A DNA stretch of 64,000 nt from Clostridium sp. CAG:510 (lineage in GTDB: Bacteria > Bacillota > Clostridia > Lachnospirales > Lachnospiraceae), in NCBI GenBank assembly GCA_000434615.1, contig FR880800.1, positions 24,751 to 88,750 of the forward strand, in the 5' to 3' direction. A program made the translations under genes and the position numbers. Within the stretch, counting starts at the first letter, position 1. Each line of letters begins with the position of its first letter. This document shows positions 26,534 to 35,381 of this stretch, one piece after another. Under the pieces are notes generated by a model. It had not been told where the DNA came from. It saw only the letters and a program-made list of their open reading frames with translations, and did no database searches.

Positions 26534-27712
26534 TTAGTGATGGAACAGACGGATGCCGGTAAATACCATTGCCATATTGTACTTGTCGCAGCAGGAAATC
26601 ACCAGATCATCCCTGACGGAACCGCCGGGCTGTACGATGTACTTCACGCCGCTCTTGTGTGCTCTTTCCACGTTGTCGGAGAACGGGAAGAACGCATCGG
26701 AACCTAAGGTAACATCCTTTAAGCCGTCAAGCCATGCTCTCTTTTCCTCTGCGGTAAATACAGGGGGCTTTTCCTTGAATACTCTCTGCCATGCGCCCTC
26801 TGCCAGTACATCCATATATTCGTCGCCGATGTAGTTGTCAATGGCGTTGTCCCTGTCCGCTCTGCCCAGGGAGTCTACAAACTGTAAGGAAAGAACCTGT
26901 GGTGCCTGACGTAAGAACCAGTTATCCGCTTTCTGTCCGGCAAGTCTGGTGCAGTGTACACGGGACTGCTGTCCTGCGCCGATACCGATTGCCTGACCGT
27001 CCTTTACATAACATACGGAATTGGACTGGGTGTATTTTAAGGTAATGAGCGCTACCTTCATGTCGCGAAGGGCGCTTTCGGGAATGTCCTTATTCTGGGT
27101 TACGATGTTGCTTAAAAGCTCTTTGTCAATCTTTAACTCGTTTCTGCCCTGTTCAAAGGTAATGCCGTACACCTGCTTTCTTTCGATGGGCGCCGGTACA
27201 TAGGAAGGATCAATCTGAATAATATTGTAGTTGCCCTTCTTTTTGGATTTCAGAAGCTCCAGTGCCTTTTCGGTATAGCCGGGAGCGATAACACCGTCGG
27301 AAACCTCTCGTTTAATCAGGCGGGCGGTATCCTCGTCGCATACGTCGGAAAGGGCAATGAAATCACCGAAGGAAGACATTCTGTCCGCACCTCTTGCTCT
27401 CGCATACGCACATGCCAGAGGAGAAAGCTCTCCTAAATCGTCCACCCAGTAAATCTTCTTTAAGGTTTCGGACATATGAAGTCCCAGCGCCGCGCCGGCA
27501 GGAGAAACATGCTTAAAGGATGTGGCTGCGGGAAGACCGGTTGCTTCCTTTAATTCCTTTACAAGCTGCCAGCCGTTAAAAGCATCCAGAAAGTTAATAT
27601 AGCCGGGCTTGCCGTTTAACACCGTAACGGGCAGGTCGCTGCCGTCTTCCATAAAAATGCGGGAAGGCTTCTGGTTGGGGTTACATCCGTATTTTAATTC
27701 GATTTCGTTCAT
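26534..27712 (-). CDS. Stand-alone AICAR formyltransferase
   Basis: 392 residues corresponding only to the formyltransferase half of PurH. It starts MNEIELKYGCNPNQKPSRIF and has the conserved SFKHVSPAGAALG and the C-terminal DAFFPFSDNVERA and IVQPGGSVRDD. It converts AICAR and 10-formyl-tetrahydrofolate to FAICAR. The missing IMP cyclohydrolase activity is supplied by the separate gene immediately upstream (39-base gap), so the two together replace bifunctional PurH. Controlled by the ZTP riboswitch at the head of the unit. Confidence 0.92.
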   Translation of the reverse strand: MNEIELKYGCNPNQKPSRIFMEDGSDLPVTVLNGKPGYINFLDAFNGWQLVKELKEATGLPAATSFKHVSPAGAALGLHMSETLKKIYWVDDLGELSPLACAYARARGADRMSSFGDFIALSDVCDEDTARLIKREVSDGVIAPGYTEKALELLKSKKKGNYNIIQIDPSYVPAPIERKQVYGITFEQGRNELKIDKELLSNIVTQNKDIPESALRDMKVALITLKYTQSNSVCYVKDGQAIGIGAGQQSRVHCTRLAGQKADNWFLRQAPQVLSLQFVDSLGRADRDNAIDNYIGDEYMDVLAEGAWQRVFKEKPPVFTAEEKRAWLDGLKDVTLGSDAFFPFSDNVERAHKSGVKYIVQPGGSVRDDLVISCCDKYNMAMVFTGIRLFHH

Positions 27713-27751
27713 AATAACTGTATTCCTTTCTATGTGCCGTAAAAGGCATGC

Positions 27752-28459
27752 CTATTTGTTCTTGTTGACAATTCTGGTTTCGTATCTGCCGGTTTCCACT
27801 TCAATGTATCTGACAAATAAGGAAACCTTGTTGTCTTCGTTTAAGCTGTTCCACAGCATATCGGTAAACGCATCAATGTCATTGGGAATTTCCACTTCCT
27901 TCGGTTCACCTTCAAAGCTGGGCAGCGGATTGCCGTCATGCATATAGGTATGGATAAAATGTCCTTCGCCTGCCTTGGGATTTTCATATGCAAATGTATA
28001 GCGGCGGCAGGAGTCCGGGTCACCGTGGTTACTCTTTAAGATGGACATGGCGTAGTTGAAGCTGCCGTTCTCCAGATGAATAATACCGGAAATTCTCGGT
28101 GTGTAGTTGGGTGCGTCCGGTTCAAACTTACGGCAGCGTAAAGACTGTTCAAAAGTAATCTGCTTATCCATGCCTTCGTAAATGGTGTCGGTCTGGTCAC
28201 CGTTTGTGACGATGGTCTTGTTGCCGAGTACTCTGACGGGTGCATAAATGATAAGAGAGGGATCCTCTAACTTGGAAGGATCAAATGCCTGTGTGCGGAT
28301 ACCTTCGCCGTCCTGTACAAAAATACGGTTGCGGCTGTTTACGCTTCTTCCCATAATAAAGTATGCGCTGACCGCATATTTGCCATTGCCGGATTTACCA
28401 AGGACAATGCCTCTGCCGGGGTAGCTGTTTTCCATCAGTTCCTGTTGTAATGATACCAT
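27752..28459 (-). CDS. IMP cyclohydrolase, PurO-like
   Basis: 235 residues of the IMP cyclohydrolase family related to archaeal PurO: NSYPGRGIVLGKSGNGK near the start, MGRSVNSRNRIF, and ARYTF-like ..RRYTFAYENPKAG later. It closes FAICAR to IMP. I place the start at MVSLQQELM with GGAGG 8 bases upstream; upstream codons in frame belong to the riboswitch. It is the first gene after the ZTP riboswitch, which senses the substrate pool one step earlier in the pathway. Confidence 0.9.
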   Translation of the reverse strand: MVSLQQELMENSYPGRGIVLGKSGNGKYAVSAYFIMGRSVNSRNRIFVQDGEGIRTQAFDPSKLEDPSLIIYAPVRVLGNKTIVTNGDQTDTIYEGMDKQITFEQSLRCRKFEPDAPNYTPRISGIIHLENGSFNYAMSILKSNHGDPDSCRRYTFAYENPKAGEGHFIHTYMHDGNPLPSFEGEPKEVEIPNDIDAFTDMLWNSLNEDNKVSLFVRYIEVETGRYETRIVNKNK

Positions 28460-28480
28460 GTTCATTTCCTCCGTTTCCAA

Positions 28481-28617
28481 ACAATAAAACCGCCTGAGCG
28501 GCACATATGTGTTCGCCCAGGCGGTCGGCATTTTCTTATTTCTACACTTCCTATGGGTACTCCCACGACAGCAGTTGCTGTTTCCGCCAGTTGTGTAGCT
28601 CATAAGTCCATACTACA
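28481..28617 (-). ncRNA. ZTP (pfl) riboswitch with terminator
   Basis: On the minus strand the leader contains the pfl hallmarks in order: ACTGGCGGAA (around 28580-28591), GTGGGAGTACCC, and the highly conserved ACCGCCTGGGCG (28514-28525). The CCGCCTG of the last motif can instead pair with CAGGCGG (28490-28496) to make a terminator followed by TTTTATTGT. Binding of ZTP/ZMP should hold CCGCCTG in the aptamer and let transcription proceed into IMP cyclohydrolase and AICAR formyltransferase. Known biology of this riboswitch class fits these genes exactly. Confidence 0.9.
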
Positions 28618-28634
28618 TGATTTTATAAGGGATT

Positions 28635-31340
28635 TCAAGTGGCTTTTTCGGGAAACGCAAGAAGTTTGGCAGAAGGCTGCGTTTCTTTTTTCTCTGCAAG
28701 CTCCGGCACATAATCCGCTTCAAAAACTTCCCGTTTTAAGGGACGCGCAAAGTAGTAGCCCTGCACCATACGCACCTTCATATCGCCGAGCAGGCGGTAC
28801 TGCTCCTTCGTTTCAATGCCCTCCACACAGATGTTCACGCCGATGGTCTGCGCCAGCTCCGCCACCATCTTGATGAAGGACTGGGAATAGGCATCCTCCG
28901 CCAGGTCCTTGACAAAGCTCTGGTCGACTTTGATAACATCAAAGGGCAGCTCCCTTATGTGGTTTAAGGAAGAATAGCCAGTGCCGAAATCATCCAATGC
29001 AATGCGTACGCCAAGCTTCCGGATATTGCCCAAGATTTCCTTCATGCGGTTCATATCGTTGATGGCAAGGCTTTCCGTTACCTCCAGTGTCAGGTTTTTC
29101 GGGGAAATACCGGTTTCGTCCAGCACTCTTTCCACGGACTCCACAATATCCGGCTGCAAAAGCTGCACCACCGAAAGATTGACACTTACCTTGTATTCGG
29201 GATGACCGTTCTCATTCCATCTGCGGCACTCCCTGCAGGCTTCCACAAGCACATGGTGGCCGATGGGATTGATAAGTCCCAGGTACTCTGCCAAAGGAAT
29301 AAAGTCAGCCGGGGAAATAAATCCAAGCGAGGCGCTGTTCCAGCGAAGTAATGCTTCCGCGCCCGTACAGGGAGCACCGGGTCTGGAGATATCCATAATG
29401 GGCTGGTAGTAAATTTCAAACTCCTTGTAACCGGCAACCGTGGCATCCCTCATGTTTTTCTCCATGGTCAGCCTTCTGCCGGACTCGCTGTCCAGACCGT
29501 CCTCATAACGGATTACCCTGTTCTTGCCGTTTTTCTTGGCTTCAAACATGGCAATATCCGCTTTTTTGATCAAGTCCTGAATACCCTGTCCGTTCTGGGG
29601 ATACTCCACCACCCCCATGCTCATGGTGCAGTAGTAATCCATGTCCTTTAAATTCCAGGGTCTTAGGAAAATATCCTGTATGTCGGAAAGAATGCGGTCG
29701 TACTCGCCGTATTCTTCCGGCGGAATGATGATGATGAATTCATCCCCGCCGACCCGGTAGCAGTTCTGCCCGATACCCTTTATCTTTTTCAGTTCCCTGG
29801 AAATCTGCTTTAACAGCATATCGCCGTACTGGTGTCCCAGTCCGTCATTGATATGCTTAAAATCGTCTAAATCCAGATACAACAGAGCGCCCTTTTTCTG
29901 TTTTTCACCGGCATTGTCCACGTAAACCGCCAGGTCTCTTTCACAGCAGATACGGTTGTAAAGTCCCGTCAGGAAATCCGTATAAATCTGCTGCTCCACC
30001 TTCTTCTGGTATACCTTTCTGTCGGTCACATCATAGACTGCGTACATCTGTACTTTCCTGCCGTCTACCCAGGTAACATCCGAAACTGCCAGGTCAAACC
30101 AGTTACAGGCCTCGCCCTCTTCATCCGTCTTTGGCGCCGTTTCGTATCGAAACGGCAGCTTCTGTGTTAAAAGCTCTTCAAAGGTACCCGCTTCCAATTC
30201 CTTTGCAAAGGTGTTCTGCAAAAGCTTATTGGAAAACAGGACCTGTCCGCTTTCCGGCTCCCGGATGTAAATGCCGCATTTCATGCCGTCCAGTACGGAC
30301 TCCATGGACACATAGGCACAGGACAGGGAATTTTTCTGGATACGTTTTCCTAAAATACTCTGTAAAATCTTTACGGCGCCGGAGATAAACCGCACCTCTC
30401 CGCCGTCAAAATAACGTTCTTCGTTTAACTGGCACAAAGAAAGGCACATACTGCTCTCTTCGTTTTCCATAAGCGGATACAAAAGAAATGCCCTTACGCC
30501 GTCCCGGTACCACTTTTCCGCTTCCGGAATGCCCTGTATGGAGTCGGAGTCCACAATCAGAGGCTCCTTCGTAAACAGAATATCCTCCGCCGGAATTCCC
30601 CTTGTTTTTTCAAATGGGGAAACATTTCCTCTTCCGTACCACTGCGCCAGAATATCTGCCGTCCGTTCTTTTCTGTCCATGTGGCATACAAAGCCGCCGG
30701 ATAATTTCAGGGTGCTTACGGTAATCTGCAGGAATTTTGCCATAATCACTTCCACGGCATCCTCACTGTCAAGAAGCTCTGTCAGTGCGGCAATTTCGTC
30801 CTGCCTGTCCTTTTTTAAGGCCGTCTCCTGCATCTTTCCTGTGGGCTCGTCCGCAAGCAGTGTCCTGCATTTATTTTCAAAAATAAGCCGGGAGCAGACC
30901 ATCAGCAGATCGATGTCCTTGTAGAAATTCATTTCGGACAGGGCATTGTGACAGCCTGCCGGCACACCCGGCTCTCCTTCCGTATCGTTCAGGATGCCAA
31001 GCAGCACCCAGTTTATCATAACCCTGCCCTTTACCCGGACGGAAAGCACGGCATACTTCACATAGGGAAGCTCCGTATCCTCTACCACAAGCTCTTCCAA
31101 GGAGCCTTCTTTCACGCGTTTTAAGGCTTCCTCTATCTGCCTGTCCGTCACGATGCTCCGGAGTCTGTCCAGATCTTCCTTGTCTCCGGTAAATTCCGTG
31201 CGCATCTTTCCGTAAGCATCCACACAGCCGGCACACAAACCGGAAGCACTGCAGAAGTGCTTCTGCAGGGATAACAGTTCTTTTTCATCTATCAGACTTT
31301 TGTATGTAATCTTCCAATTCCAGTCGTCATGTTCCATCAT
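28635..31340 (-). CDS. Sensor GGDEF-EAL protein (cyclic di-GMP turnover)
   Basis: 901 residues and no membrane helix. Order: a PocR-like ligand-binding domain (about 20-150, SLQKHFCSASGLCAGC), a GAF-like region (about 190-340), a PAS-like segment (about 345-450), GGDEF (about 455-615 with intact VGGDEFIIII) and EAL (about 630-885 with AEALLRW and ALDDFGTGYSSL). Both catalytic motifs are intact, so it could both make and break cyclic di-GMP. Ligand of the PocR domain is unknown. Its stop lies within 20 bases of the riboswitch 5' end. Confidence 0.92.
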   Translation of the reverse strand: MMEHDDWNWKITYKSLIDEKELLSLQKHFCSASGLCAGCVDAYGKMRTEFTGDKEDLDRLRSIVTDRQIEEALKRVKEGSLEELVVEDTELPYVKYAVLSVRVKGRVMINWVLLGILNDTEGEPGVPAGCHNALSEMNFYKDIDLLMVCSRLIFENKCRTLLADEPTGKMQETALKKDRQDEIAALTELLDSEDAVEVIMAKFLQITVSTLKLSGGFVCHMDRKERTADILAQWYGRGNVSPFEKTRGIPAEDILFTKEPLIVDSDSIQGIPEAEKWYRDGVRAFLLYPLMENEESSMCLSLCQLNEERYFDGGEVRFISGAVKILQSILGKRIQKNSLSCAYVSMESVLDGMKCGIYIREPESGQVLFSNKLLQNTFAKELEAGTFEELLTQKLPFRYETAPKTDEEGEACNWFDLAVSDVTWVDGRKVQMYAVYDVTDRKVYQKKVEQQIYTDFLTGLYNRICCERDLAVYVDNAGEKQKKGALLYLDLDDFKHINDGLGHQYGDMLLKQISRELKKIKGIGQNCYRVGGDEFIIIIPPEEYGEYDRILSDIQDIFLRPWNLKDMDYYCTMSMGVVEYPQNGQGIQDLIKKADIAMFEAKKNGKNRVIRYEDGLDSESGRRLTMEKNMRDATVAGYKEFEIYYQPIMDISRPGAPCTGAEALLRWNSASLGFISPADFIPLAEYLGLINPIGHHVLVEACRECRRWNENGHPEYKVSVNLSVVQLLQPDIVESVERVLDETGISPKNLTLEVTESLAINDMNRMKEILGNIRKLGVRIALDDFGTGYSSLNHIRELPFDVIKVDQSFVKDLAEDAYSQSFIKMVAELAQTIGVNICVEGIETKEQYRLLGDMKVRMVQGYYFARPLKREVFEADYVPELAEKKETQPSAKLLAFPEKAT

Positions 31341-31422
31341 AAGATAAACCCTCTTTCATTGATCAGTGTATCATATTACAGAATGTCACCGCAACCGTTT
31401 TGGTCAGATTTTACACTATTTG

Positions 31423-31989
31423 TTACTTTTTCATAACTTTTCCGGCTGCCTTCGATACACTGATAGCCAGAAGAATTTTCACCACATCGGGAACAATGTA
31501 AGGAACCACGCATGCCATCAGGGCAGCTGCCAGGCTGATTGTTTTACCCTGCTGCACATAAACTTTCATAAACCAGGCGGTACCGAAAGCATAACAGGCA
31601 GCGAGACCGAGAATACAGCTTAAAAGAAGCACAAAAAAGTTTTTCTTTTTCATAAGCGCCGTCACCAGCCAGAATACAAACCCGGAGAATAAGAATCCTA
31701 CGATATAACCGCCGGTCATACCGGTCAGTACACCAAGACCGCCCTTAAAGCCGGCAAACACAGGGGCGCCTACCGCACCAAGTAAAATATACACAACAAT
31801 ACTGATGGTTCCTTTTTTACCGCCCAGAGTACAAAGTGCTGCAAAAATCGCAAACACCTGCAACGTGAAGGGAATATTGGGTATGGGGATCACAATCCAG
31901 GCACATACGGCCATCAGCGCCGCAAAAAAGGCAATCTGGGTCATATCCAGTATCGTTAATTTCATTTTGTTTTTCTTCTGTTCTTCCAT
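31423..31989 (-). CDS. bioY: Biotin transporter substrate-binding subunit
   Basis: 188-residue membrane protein of the ECF-type S-component family with about six helices; the BioY signatures IPIPNIPFTLQVF and the glycine-rich KGGLGVLTGMTGGYIVGF are clear. It imports biotin, probably with a shared energy-coupling module encoded elsewhere. Start MEEQKKNK is chosen for GGAGG 8 bases upstream. A consensus promoter overlapped by BirA-type operators precedes it, and birA is divergent, so repression by biotin-loaded BirA is expected. Confidence 0.93.
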   Translation of the reverse strand: MEEQKKNKMKLTILDMTQIAFFAALMAVCAWIVIPIPNIPFTLQVFAIFAALCTLGGKKGTISIVVYILLGAVGAPVFAGFKGGLGVLTGMTGGYIVGFLFSGFVFWLVTALMKKKNFFVLLLSCILGLAACYAFGTAWFMKVYVQQGKTISLAAALMACVVPYIVPDVVKILLAISVSKAAGKVMKK

Positions 31990-32004
31990 GGGAAGTCCTC
32001 CTGT

Positions 32005-32064
32005 TAATTGTAAATATATTTTTTCAAACATTTACAATTATAAGGACAGCCACCCGATTGTCAA
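32005..32064 (-). promoter_or_regulatory. bioY promoter overlapped by BirA operator
   Basis: On the minus strand consensus TTGACA (32059-32064), 16 bases, TATAAT (32037-32042). A palindrome TAATTGTAAA-N16-TTTACAATTA (32005-32014 / 32031-32040) overlaps the -10 box and start site; this is the architecture of Firmicute BirA operators. Confidence 0.82.
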
Positions 32065-32090
32065 GTTATTTTTTATTTGCCTTTACAATT
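32056..32090. promoter_or_regulatory. Second, weaker BirA-type operator
   Basis: ATTGTCAA (32057-32064) and TTTACAATT (32082-32090) form an imperfect copy of the same inverted repeat. It covers the -35 box of the bioY promoter and faces birA, so it may let BirA also dampen its own gene. Confidence 0.5.
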
Positions 32091-32103
32091 TATTTTTCTT
32101 CTG

Positions 32104-32132
32104 TGGTAAAAGAAAGGAAAATCTGTTATGAT
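32104..32132 (+). promoter_or_regulatory. birA promoter
   Basis: TGGTAA (32104-32109), 17 bases, then TATGAT (32127-32132) preceded by TG (extended -10). It lies about 65 bases before the birA ATG. Confidence 0.5.
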
Positions 32133-32199
32133 GAAAGAACAAAAATCATGATGCAGCCTGCCTTAAGAATACGGGCTGTCGAAAGGCACGGTGTTTGTT

Positions 32200-33195
32200 A
32201 TGACAAAGGACAAGGTTCTTGCCTTACTTAAAAATCAGACGGATTATCTGTCCGGTGCATGGATCAGTGAGCAGATCGGGGTCAGCCGCATGGCAGTCAG
32301 TTCTGCCGTAAAAGCCCTCCGGGAGGAAGGCTACGACATCGCCTCCTCTACCAACAGAGGCTATCTGCTTAAAAATGCACCCGACTTATTAAATACGGGG
32401 GAAATCATGGGATATCTGCCGGAGGGATTCTCCGGTTCCATTCTGTGCTTAGACTCCGTGGACTCCACCAACCGGTATTTAAAATCCCTTGCCTTAAACG
32501 GCGCCGAAAACTATACAGTGGTTCTCTCAAACGAACAGACAAACGGAAAGGGAAGAGTGGGCAGAGCCTTCAGCTCCCCAAAAGACAAGGGGATTTACCT
32601 CTCCCTGCTTCTGTATCCGCAAAGTCTTCCCGGCGGCTTTCTGCAGCTTAGTGACAGTCCCGCTCTGACCGCCTGCACGGCGCTGGCGGTGCGGAATGCC
32701 ATCTCTTCCGTCTGCAGCACGGATATTCAGATTAAATGGCTGAATGATTTAATGGCGGATGGACGCAAGCTCAGCGGCATCTTAACGGAAATGTCCATGG
32801 AAAGTGAAAGTGACCATGTAGAATATGTGATTATCGGCATCGGCATCAATGTAAACCAGATGCTCTCCGATTTTGACGACTCTCTTAAGGAAAAAGCGGT
32901 GTCCCTGCGGATGCTCACCGGTACAAAACAGTCCCGTGCAAAGCTGACAGCTGCCCTTTTACAGGAAATGACCGCCATGCTCTCCCACTTTCCCGACAAG
33001 CTTCCCTCCTATTTAGAAGCCTACCGGGCGGCAAACTTAACCCCCGGCAGAAAAGTGACCTTAAACGGTCCCGAAGGAATCCGCAGCGGTATTGCGGAAG
33101 AAATTGAAAACGACTTTTCCCTGCGGGTAAGACTGGATAACGGAGAAATACTAAAGGTACGTGGGGGAGACTTAAAACAGGAGGGGCTGTATTGA
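32200..33195 (+). CDS. birA: Biotin ligase / biotin operon repressor
   Basis: 331 residues. An N-terminal winged helix (residues 1-60, WISEQIGVSRMAVSSAVK) precedes the biotin-protein ligase domain with the biotinyl-AMP loop GKGRVGRAFSSPKDKG and KWLNDLM, and a small C-terminal SH3-like domain (SGIAEEIENDFSLRVR). It attaches biotin to carboxylases and represses biotin genes. An upstream in-frame GTG (32191) is an alternative start; the ATG matches usual family N-termini better. Confidence 0.92.
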   Translation: MTKDKVLALLKNQTDYLSGAWISEQIGVSRMAVSSAVKALREEGYDIASSTNRGYLLKNAPDLLNTGEIMGYLPEGFSGSILCLDSVDSTNRYLKSLALNGAENYTVVLSNEQTNGKGRVGRAFSSPKDKGIYLSLLLYPQSLPGGFLQLSDSPALTACTALAVRNAISSVCSTDIQIKWLNDLMADGRKLSGILTEMSMESESDHVEYVIIGIGINVNQMLSDFDDSLKEKAVSLRMLTGTKQSRAKLTAALLQEMTAMLSHFPDKLPSYLEAYRAANLTPGRKVTLNGPEGIRSGIAEEIENDFSLRVRLDNGEILKVRGGDLKQEGLY

Positions 33196-33250
33196 CAGCA
33201 TAAAACTTCCACAGTGAAAACCATTAAAGCAAACAGACCTTCCCACATAC

Positions 33251-33290
33251 AAAAACAAGGGCTGCCGCAATGCGACAGCCCTTTTCCTGT
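33251..33290. terminator. Bidirectional terminator between birA and guaB
   Basis: AAGGGCTG (33257-33264) pairs with CAGCCCTT (33276-33283), with a T-run to the right and A-run to the left, so it works for both convergent genes. Confidence 0.85.
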
Positions 33291-33314
33291 TCTGTTATAC
33301 TATTTACAAACACA

Positions 33315-34769
33315 TCATTCATCCGTGCTGTAGTTGGGAGCTTCCTTGGTGATATGAATATCGTGAGGATGGCTTTCCTTTAAGGATGCAGCAGAAATCT
33401 TGACAAATCTGCCGTTTTCCTTCAGCTCTTCGATGTTGTGGGTACCGCAGTAACCCATACCGGAACGGAGACCGCCCATAAGCTGGAATACGGTATCTTC
33501 TACATTGCCCTTGTAAGCAACACGTCCTTCTACACCTTCGGGTACAAGCTTCTTGGCATCTGTCTGGAAATAACGGTCCTTGCTGCCGTTTTCCATAGCT
33601 GCAATAGATCCCATTCCGCGGTATACCTTGTATTTTCTACCCTGGAACAGTTCAAACTCTCCCGGGCTTTCTTCACAACCTGCGAAGATGGAACCCATCA
33701 TACATACGTTGCCGCCTGCTGCAATTGCCTTTGTCATATCGCCGGAGTACTTGATACCGCCGTCTGCGATGATGGGGATGCCATACTCTTTAGCTACGGC
33801 GTAGCAATCCATAATAGCGGAAATCTGGGGAACACCGATACCTGCCACGATACGTGTGGTACAGATGGAACCCGGACCGATACCGACTTTAACGGCATCC
33901 GCACCGGCTTCGATTAAAGCCTTTGTTCCTTCGCCCGTTGCCACATTGCCGGCGATAACCGGTAAATCGGGATATTTTTCTTTAATCATCTTAACGCAGC
34001 GGAGTACGTTTGCGGAATGTCCGTGTGCGGAGTCCAGTACGACTACGTCCACCTTGGCATCTACCAGGGCTGCAACTCTTTCCAGCACGTTTGCGGTAAT
34101 GCCGACTGCGGCACCGCAGAGAAGTCTGCCCTGTGCATCCTTTGCTGCCAGAGGATATTTGATGGTCTTTTCAATATCCTTGATGGTGATAAGACCCTTC
34201 AGATTGTAATCGGCATCAACAATGGGAAGCTTTTCCTTTCTTGCCTTGGCGAGAATCTTTTTTGCCTCTTCCAGAGTGATTCCTTCCGGAGCCGTAATCA
34301 GACCTTCGCTGGTCATGGACTCTTTGATTTTCTTGGAGAAATCTGTTTCAAATTTCAAATCGCGGTTGGTAATGATACCAACTAATTTACGTCCCTCGGT
34401 AATGGGAACGCCGGAAATACGGAACTTAGCCATCAGTGCATCGGCATCTGCCAGGGTGTGCTCCGGAGAAAGTGAAAACGGATCGGTAATAACGCCGTTC
34501 TCGGAACGCTTTACCTTGTCCACCTCTTCTGCCTGCGCCTCAATAGACATATTCTTGTGAATGATACCGATACCGCCCTGTCTTGCCATGGCAATCGCCA
34601 TACGGTGCTCGGTAACGGTGTCCATGCCGGCACTCATCATCGGAATGTTCAGCTTAATCGTCTTTGTAAGCCATGTTGTCAAATCCACCTGATTGGGAAT
34701 TACCTCAGAATATCCGGGAACCAAAAGGACATCATCAAAGGTAATACCTTCGCCAATAATCTTTCCCAT
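33315..34769 (-). CDS. guaB: IMP dehydrogenase
   Basis: 484 residues. The catalytic TIM barrel is split by a CBS pair at about 95-210. The active-site cysteine is in GIGPGSICTTRIVAGIG, and the flap region has RGMGSIAAMENGSKDRYFQ. It oxidises IMP to XMP, the committed GMP step. Start MGKIIGEG is taken because GGAGG lies 5 bases upstream; an earlier ATG (34805) has no such site. It is preceded by its own promoter with a small palindrome over the -10 box. Confidence 0.95.
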   Translation of the reverse strand: MGKIIGEGITFDDVLLVPGYSEVIPNQVDLTTWLTKTIKLNIPMMSAGMDTVTEHRMAIAMARQGGIGIIHKNMSIEAQAEEVDKVKRSENGVITDPFSLSPEHTLADADALMAKFRISGVPITEGRKLVGIITNRDLKFETDFSKKIKESMTSEGLITAPEGITLEEAKKILAKARKEKLPIVDADYNLKGLITIKDIEKTIKYPLAAKDAQGRLLCGAAVGITANVLERVAALVDAKVDVVVLDSAHGHSANVLRCVKMIKEKYPDLPVIAGNVATGEGTKALIEAGADAVKVGIGPGSICTTRIVAGIGVPQISAIMDCYAVAKEYGIPIIADGGIKYSGDMTKAIAAGGNVCMMGSIFAGCEESPGEFELFQGRKYKVYRGMGSIAAMENGSKDRYFQTDAKKLVPEGVEGRVAYKGNVEDTVFQLMGGLRSGMGYCGTHNIEELKENGRFVKISAASLKESHPHDIHITKEAPNYSTDE

Positions 34770-34838
34770 TCTTTCCTCCTTGTGCGTATTTATTATGTTG
34801 TTCATTTTGTGAAAAAATAAGTACTGTAAATGTTTATG

Positions 34839-34867
34839 AGTTTAGCAAACTCACACCTGCCTGTCAA
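34839..34867 (-). promoter_or_regulatory. guaB promoter with palindrome at -10
   Basis: On the minus strand TTGACA (34862-34867), 17 bases, TAAACT (34839-34844). The -10 box lies inside the inverted repeat GAGTTT-N3-AAACTC (34838-34852), a possible operator or small hairpin. Confidence 0.6.
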
Positions 34868-34877
34868 GTGTCAAAGT

Positions 34878-35381
34878 CTAATCCGTAAACACTTTTCTCG
34901 GGGAAGCATTGCGCATTGCCTTCACAAATTCCTCATTGGGACTTAAGACAATTCGGCGGTTGCCTTCGTAATACATCACATAACGCAAGTCCGGCTTTTC
35001 CTCCACGCCGATGCTGTAATCGGTTTCCTTTGCATTTCTGTTTTTATAAGAATCCAGATGGTAAGAATGAATGGGAGCTAAAATTTCCATTCTTTCCACT
35101 TCAAAGGTTTCCGCTTTTTTTCTTTTGGTTTTGCCAAAAATTTTGTCCACGGAAAATTCCTTGTCCAGATACAGGTATTCAAATTCCACGTCGGCATACA
35201 GACCCGCAAAATAAGCACCCACGCCGGTTCCGACCGCAATCAGTAACGGCAGACCGTAAAGCATCATCAGCAGTCCCATCAGACCGAATACCACGGTCAG
35301 CATTATCAGTAAAATTTTTAAGAATTTCAATCCGGAAGCCTTTTCTCTCTTTACCAGATGTTCTACATATACTTCGCTCAT
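34878..35381 (-). CDS. Conserved two-helix membrane protein (probable DUF6106)
   Basis: 167 residues. After a short cytoplasmic start (MSEVYVEHLVKRE) come two hydrophobic segments at about 20-60, then a soluble domain (DVEFEYLYLDKEFSVDKIFG). I believe it belongs to a conserved Clostridia family (DUF6106) but this is from memory of its N-terminus, so the name is tentative. Function unknown. It stands alone between guaB and a divergent membrane protein gene. Confidence 0.65.
   Translation of the reverse strand: MSEVYVEHLVKREKASGLKFLKILLIMLTVVFGLMGLLMMLYGLPLLIAVGTGVGAYFAGLYADVEFEYLYLDKEFSVDKIFGKTKRKKAETFEVERMEILAPIHSYHLDSYKNRNAKETDYSIGVEEKPDLRYVMYYEGNRRIVLSPNEEFVKAMRNASPRKVFTD

Noticed and set aside
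33438..33917. Long plus-strand frames opposite guaB
   Set aside because: They are shadows of the guaB codons, without ribosome-binding sites or protein features.
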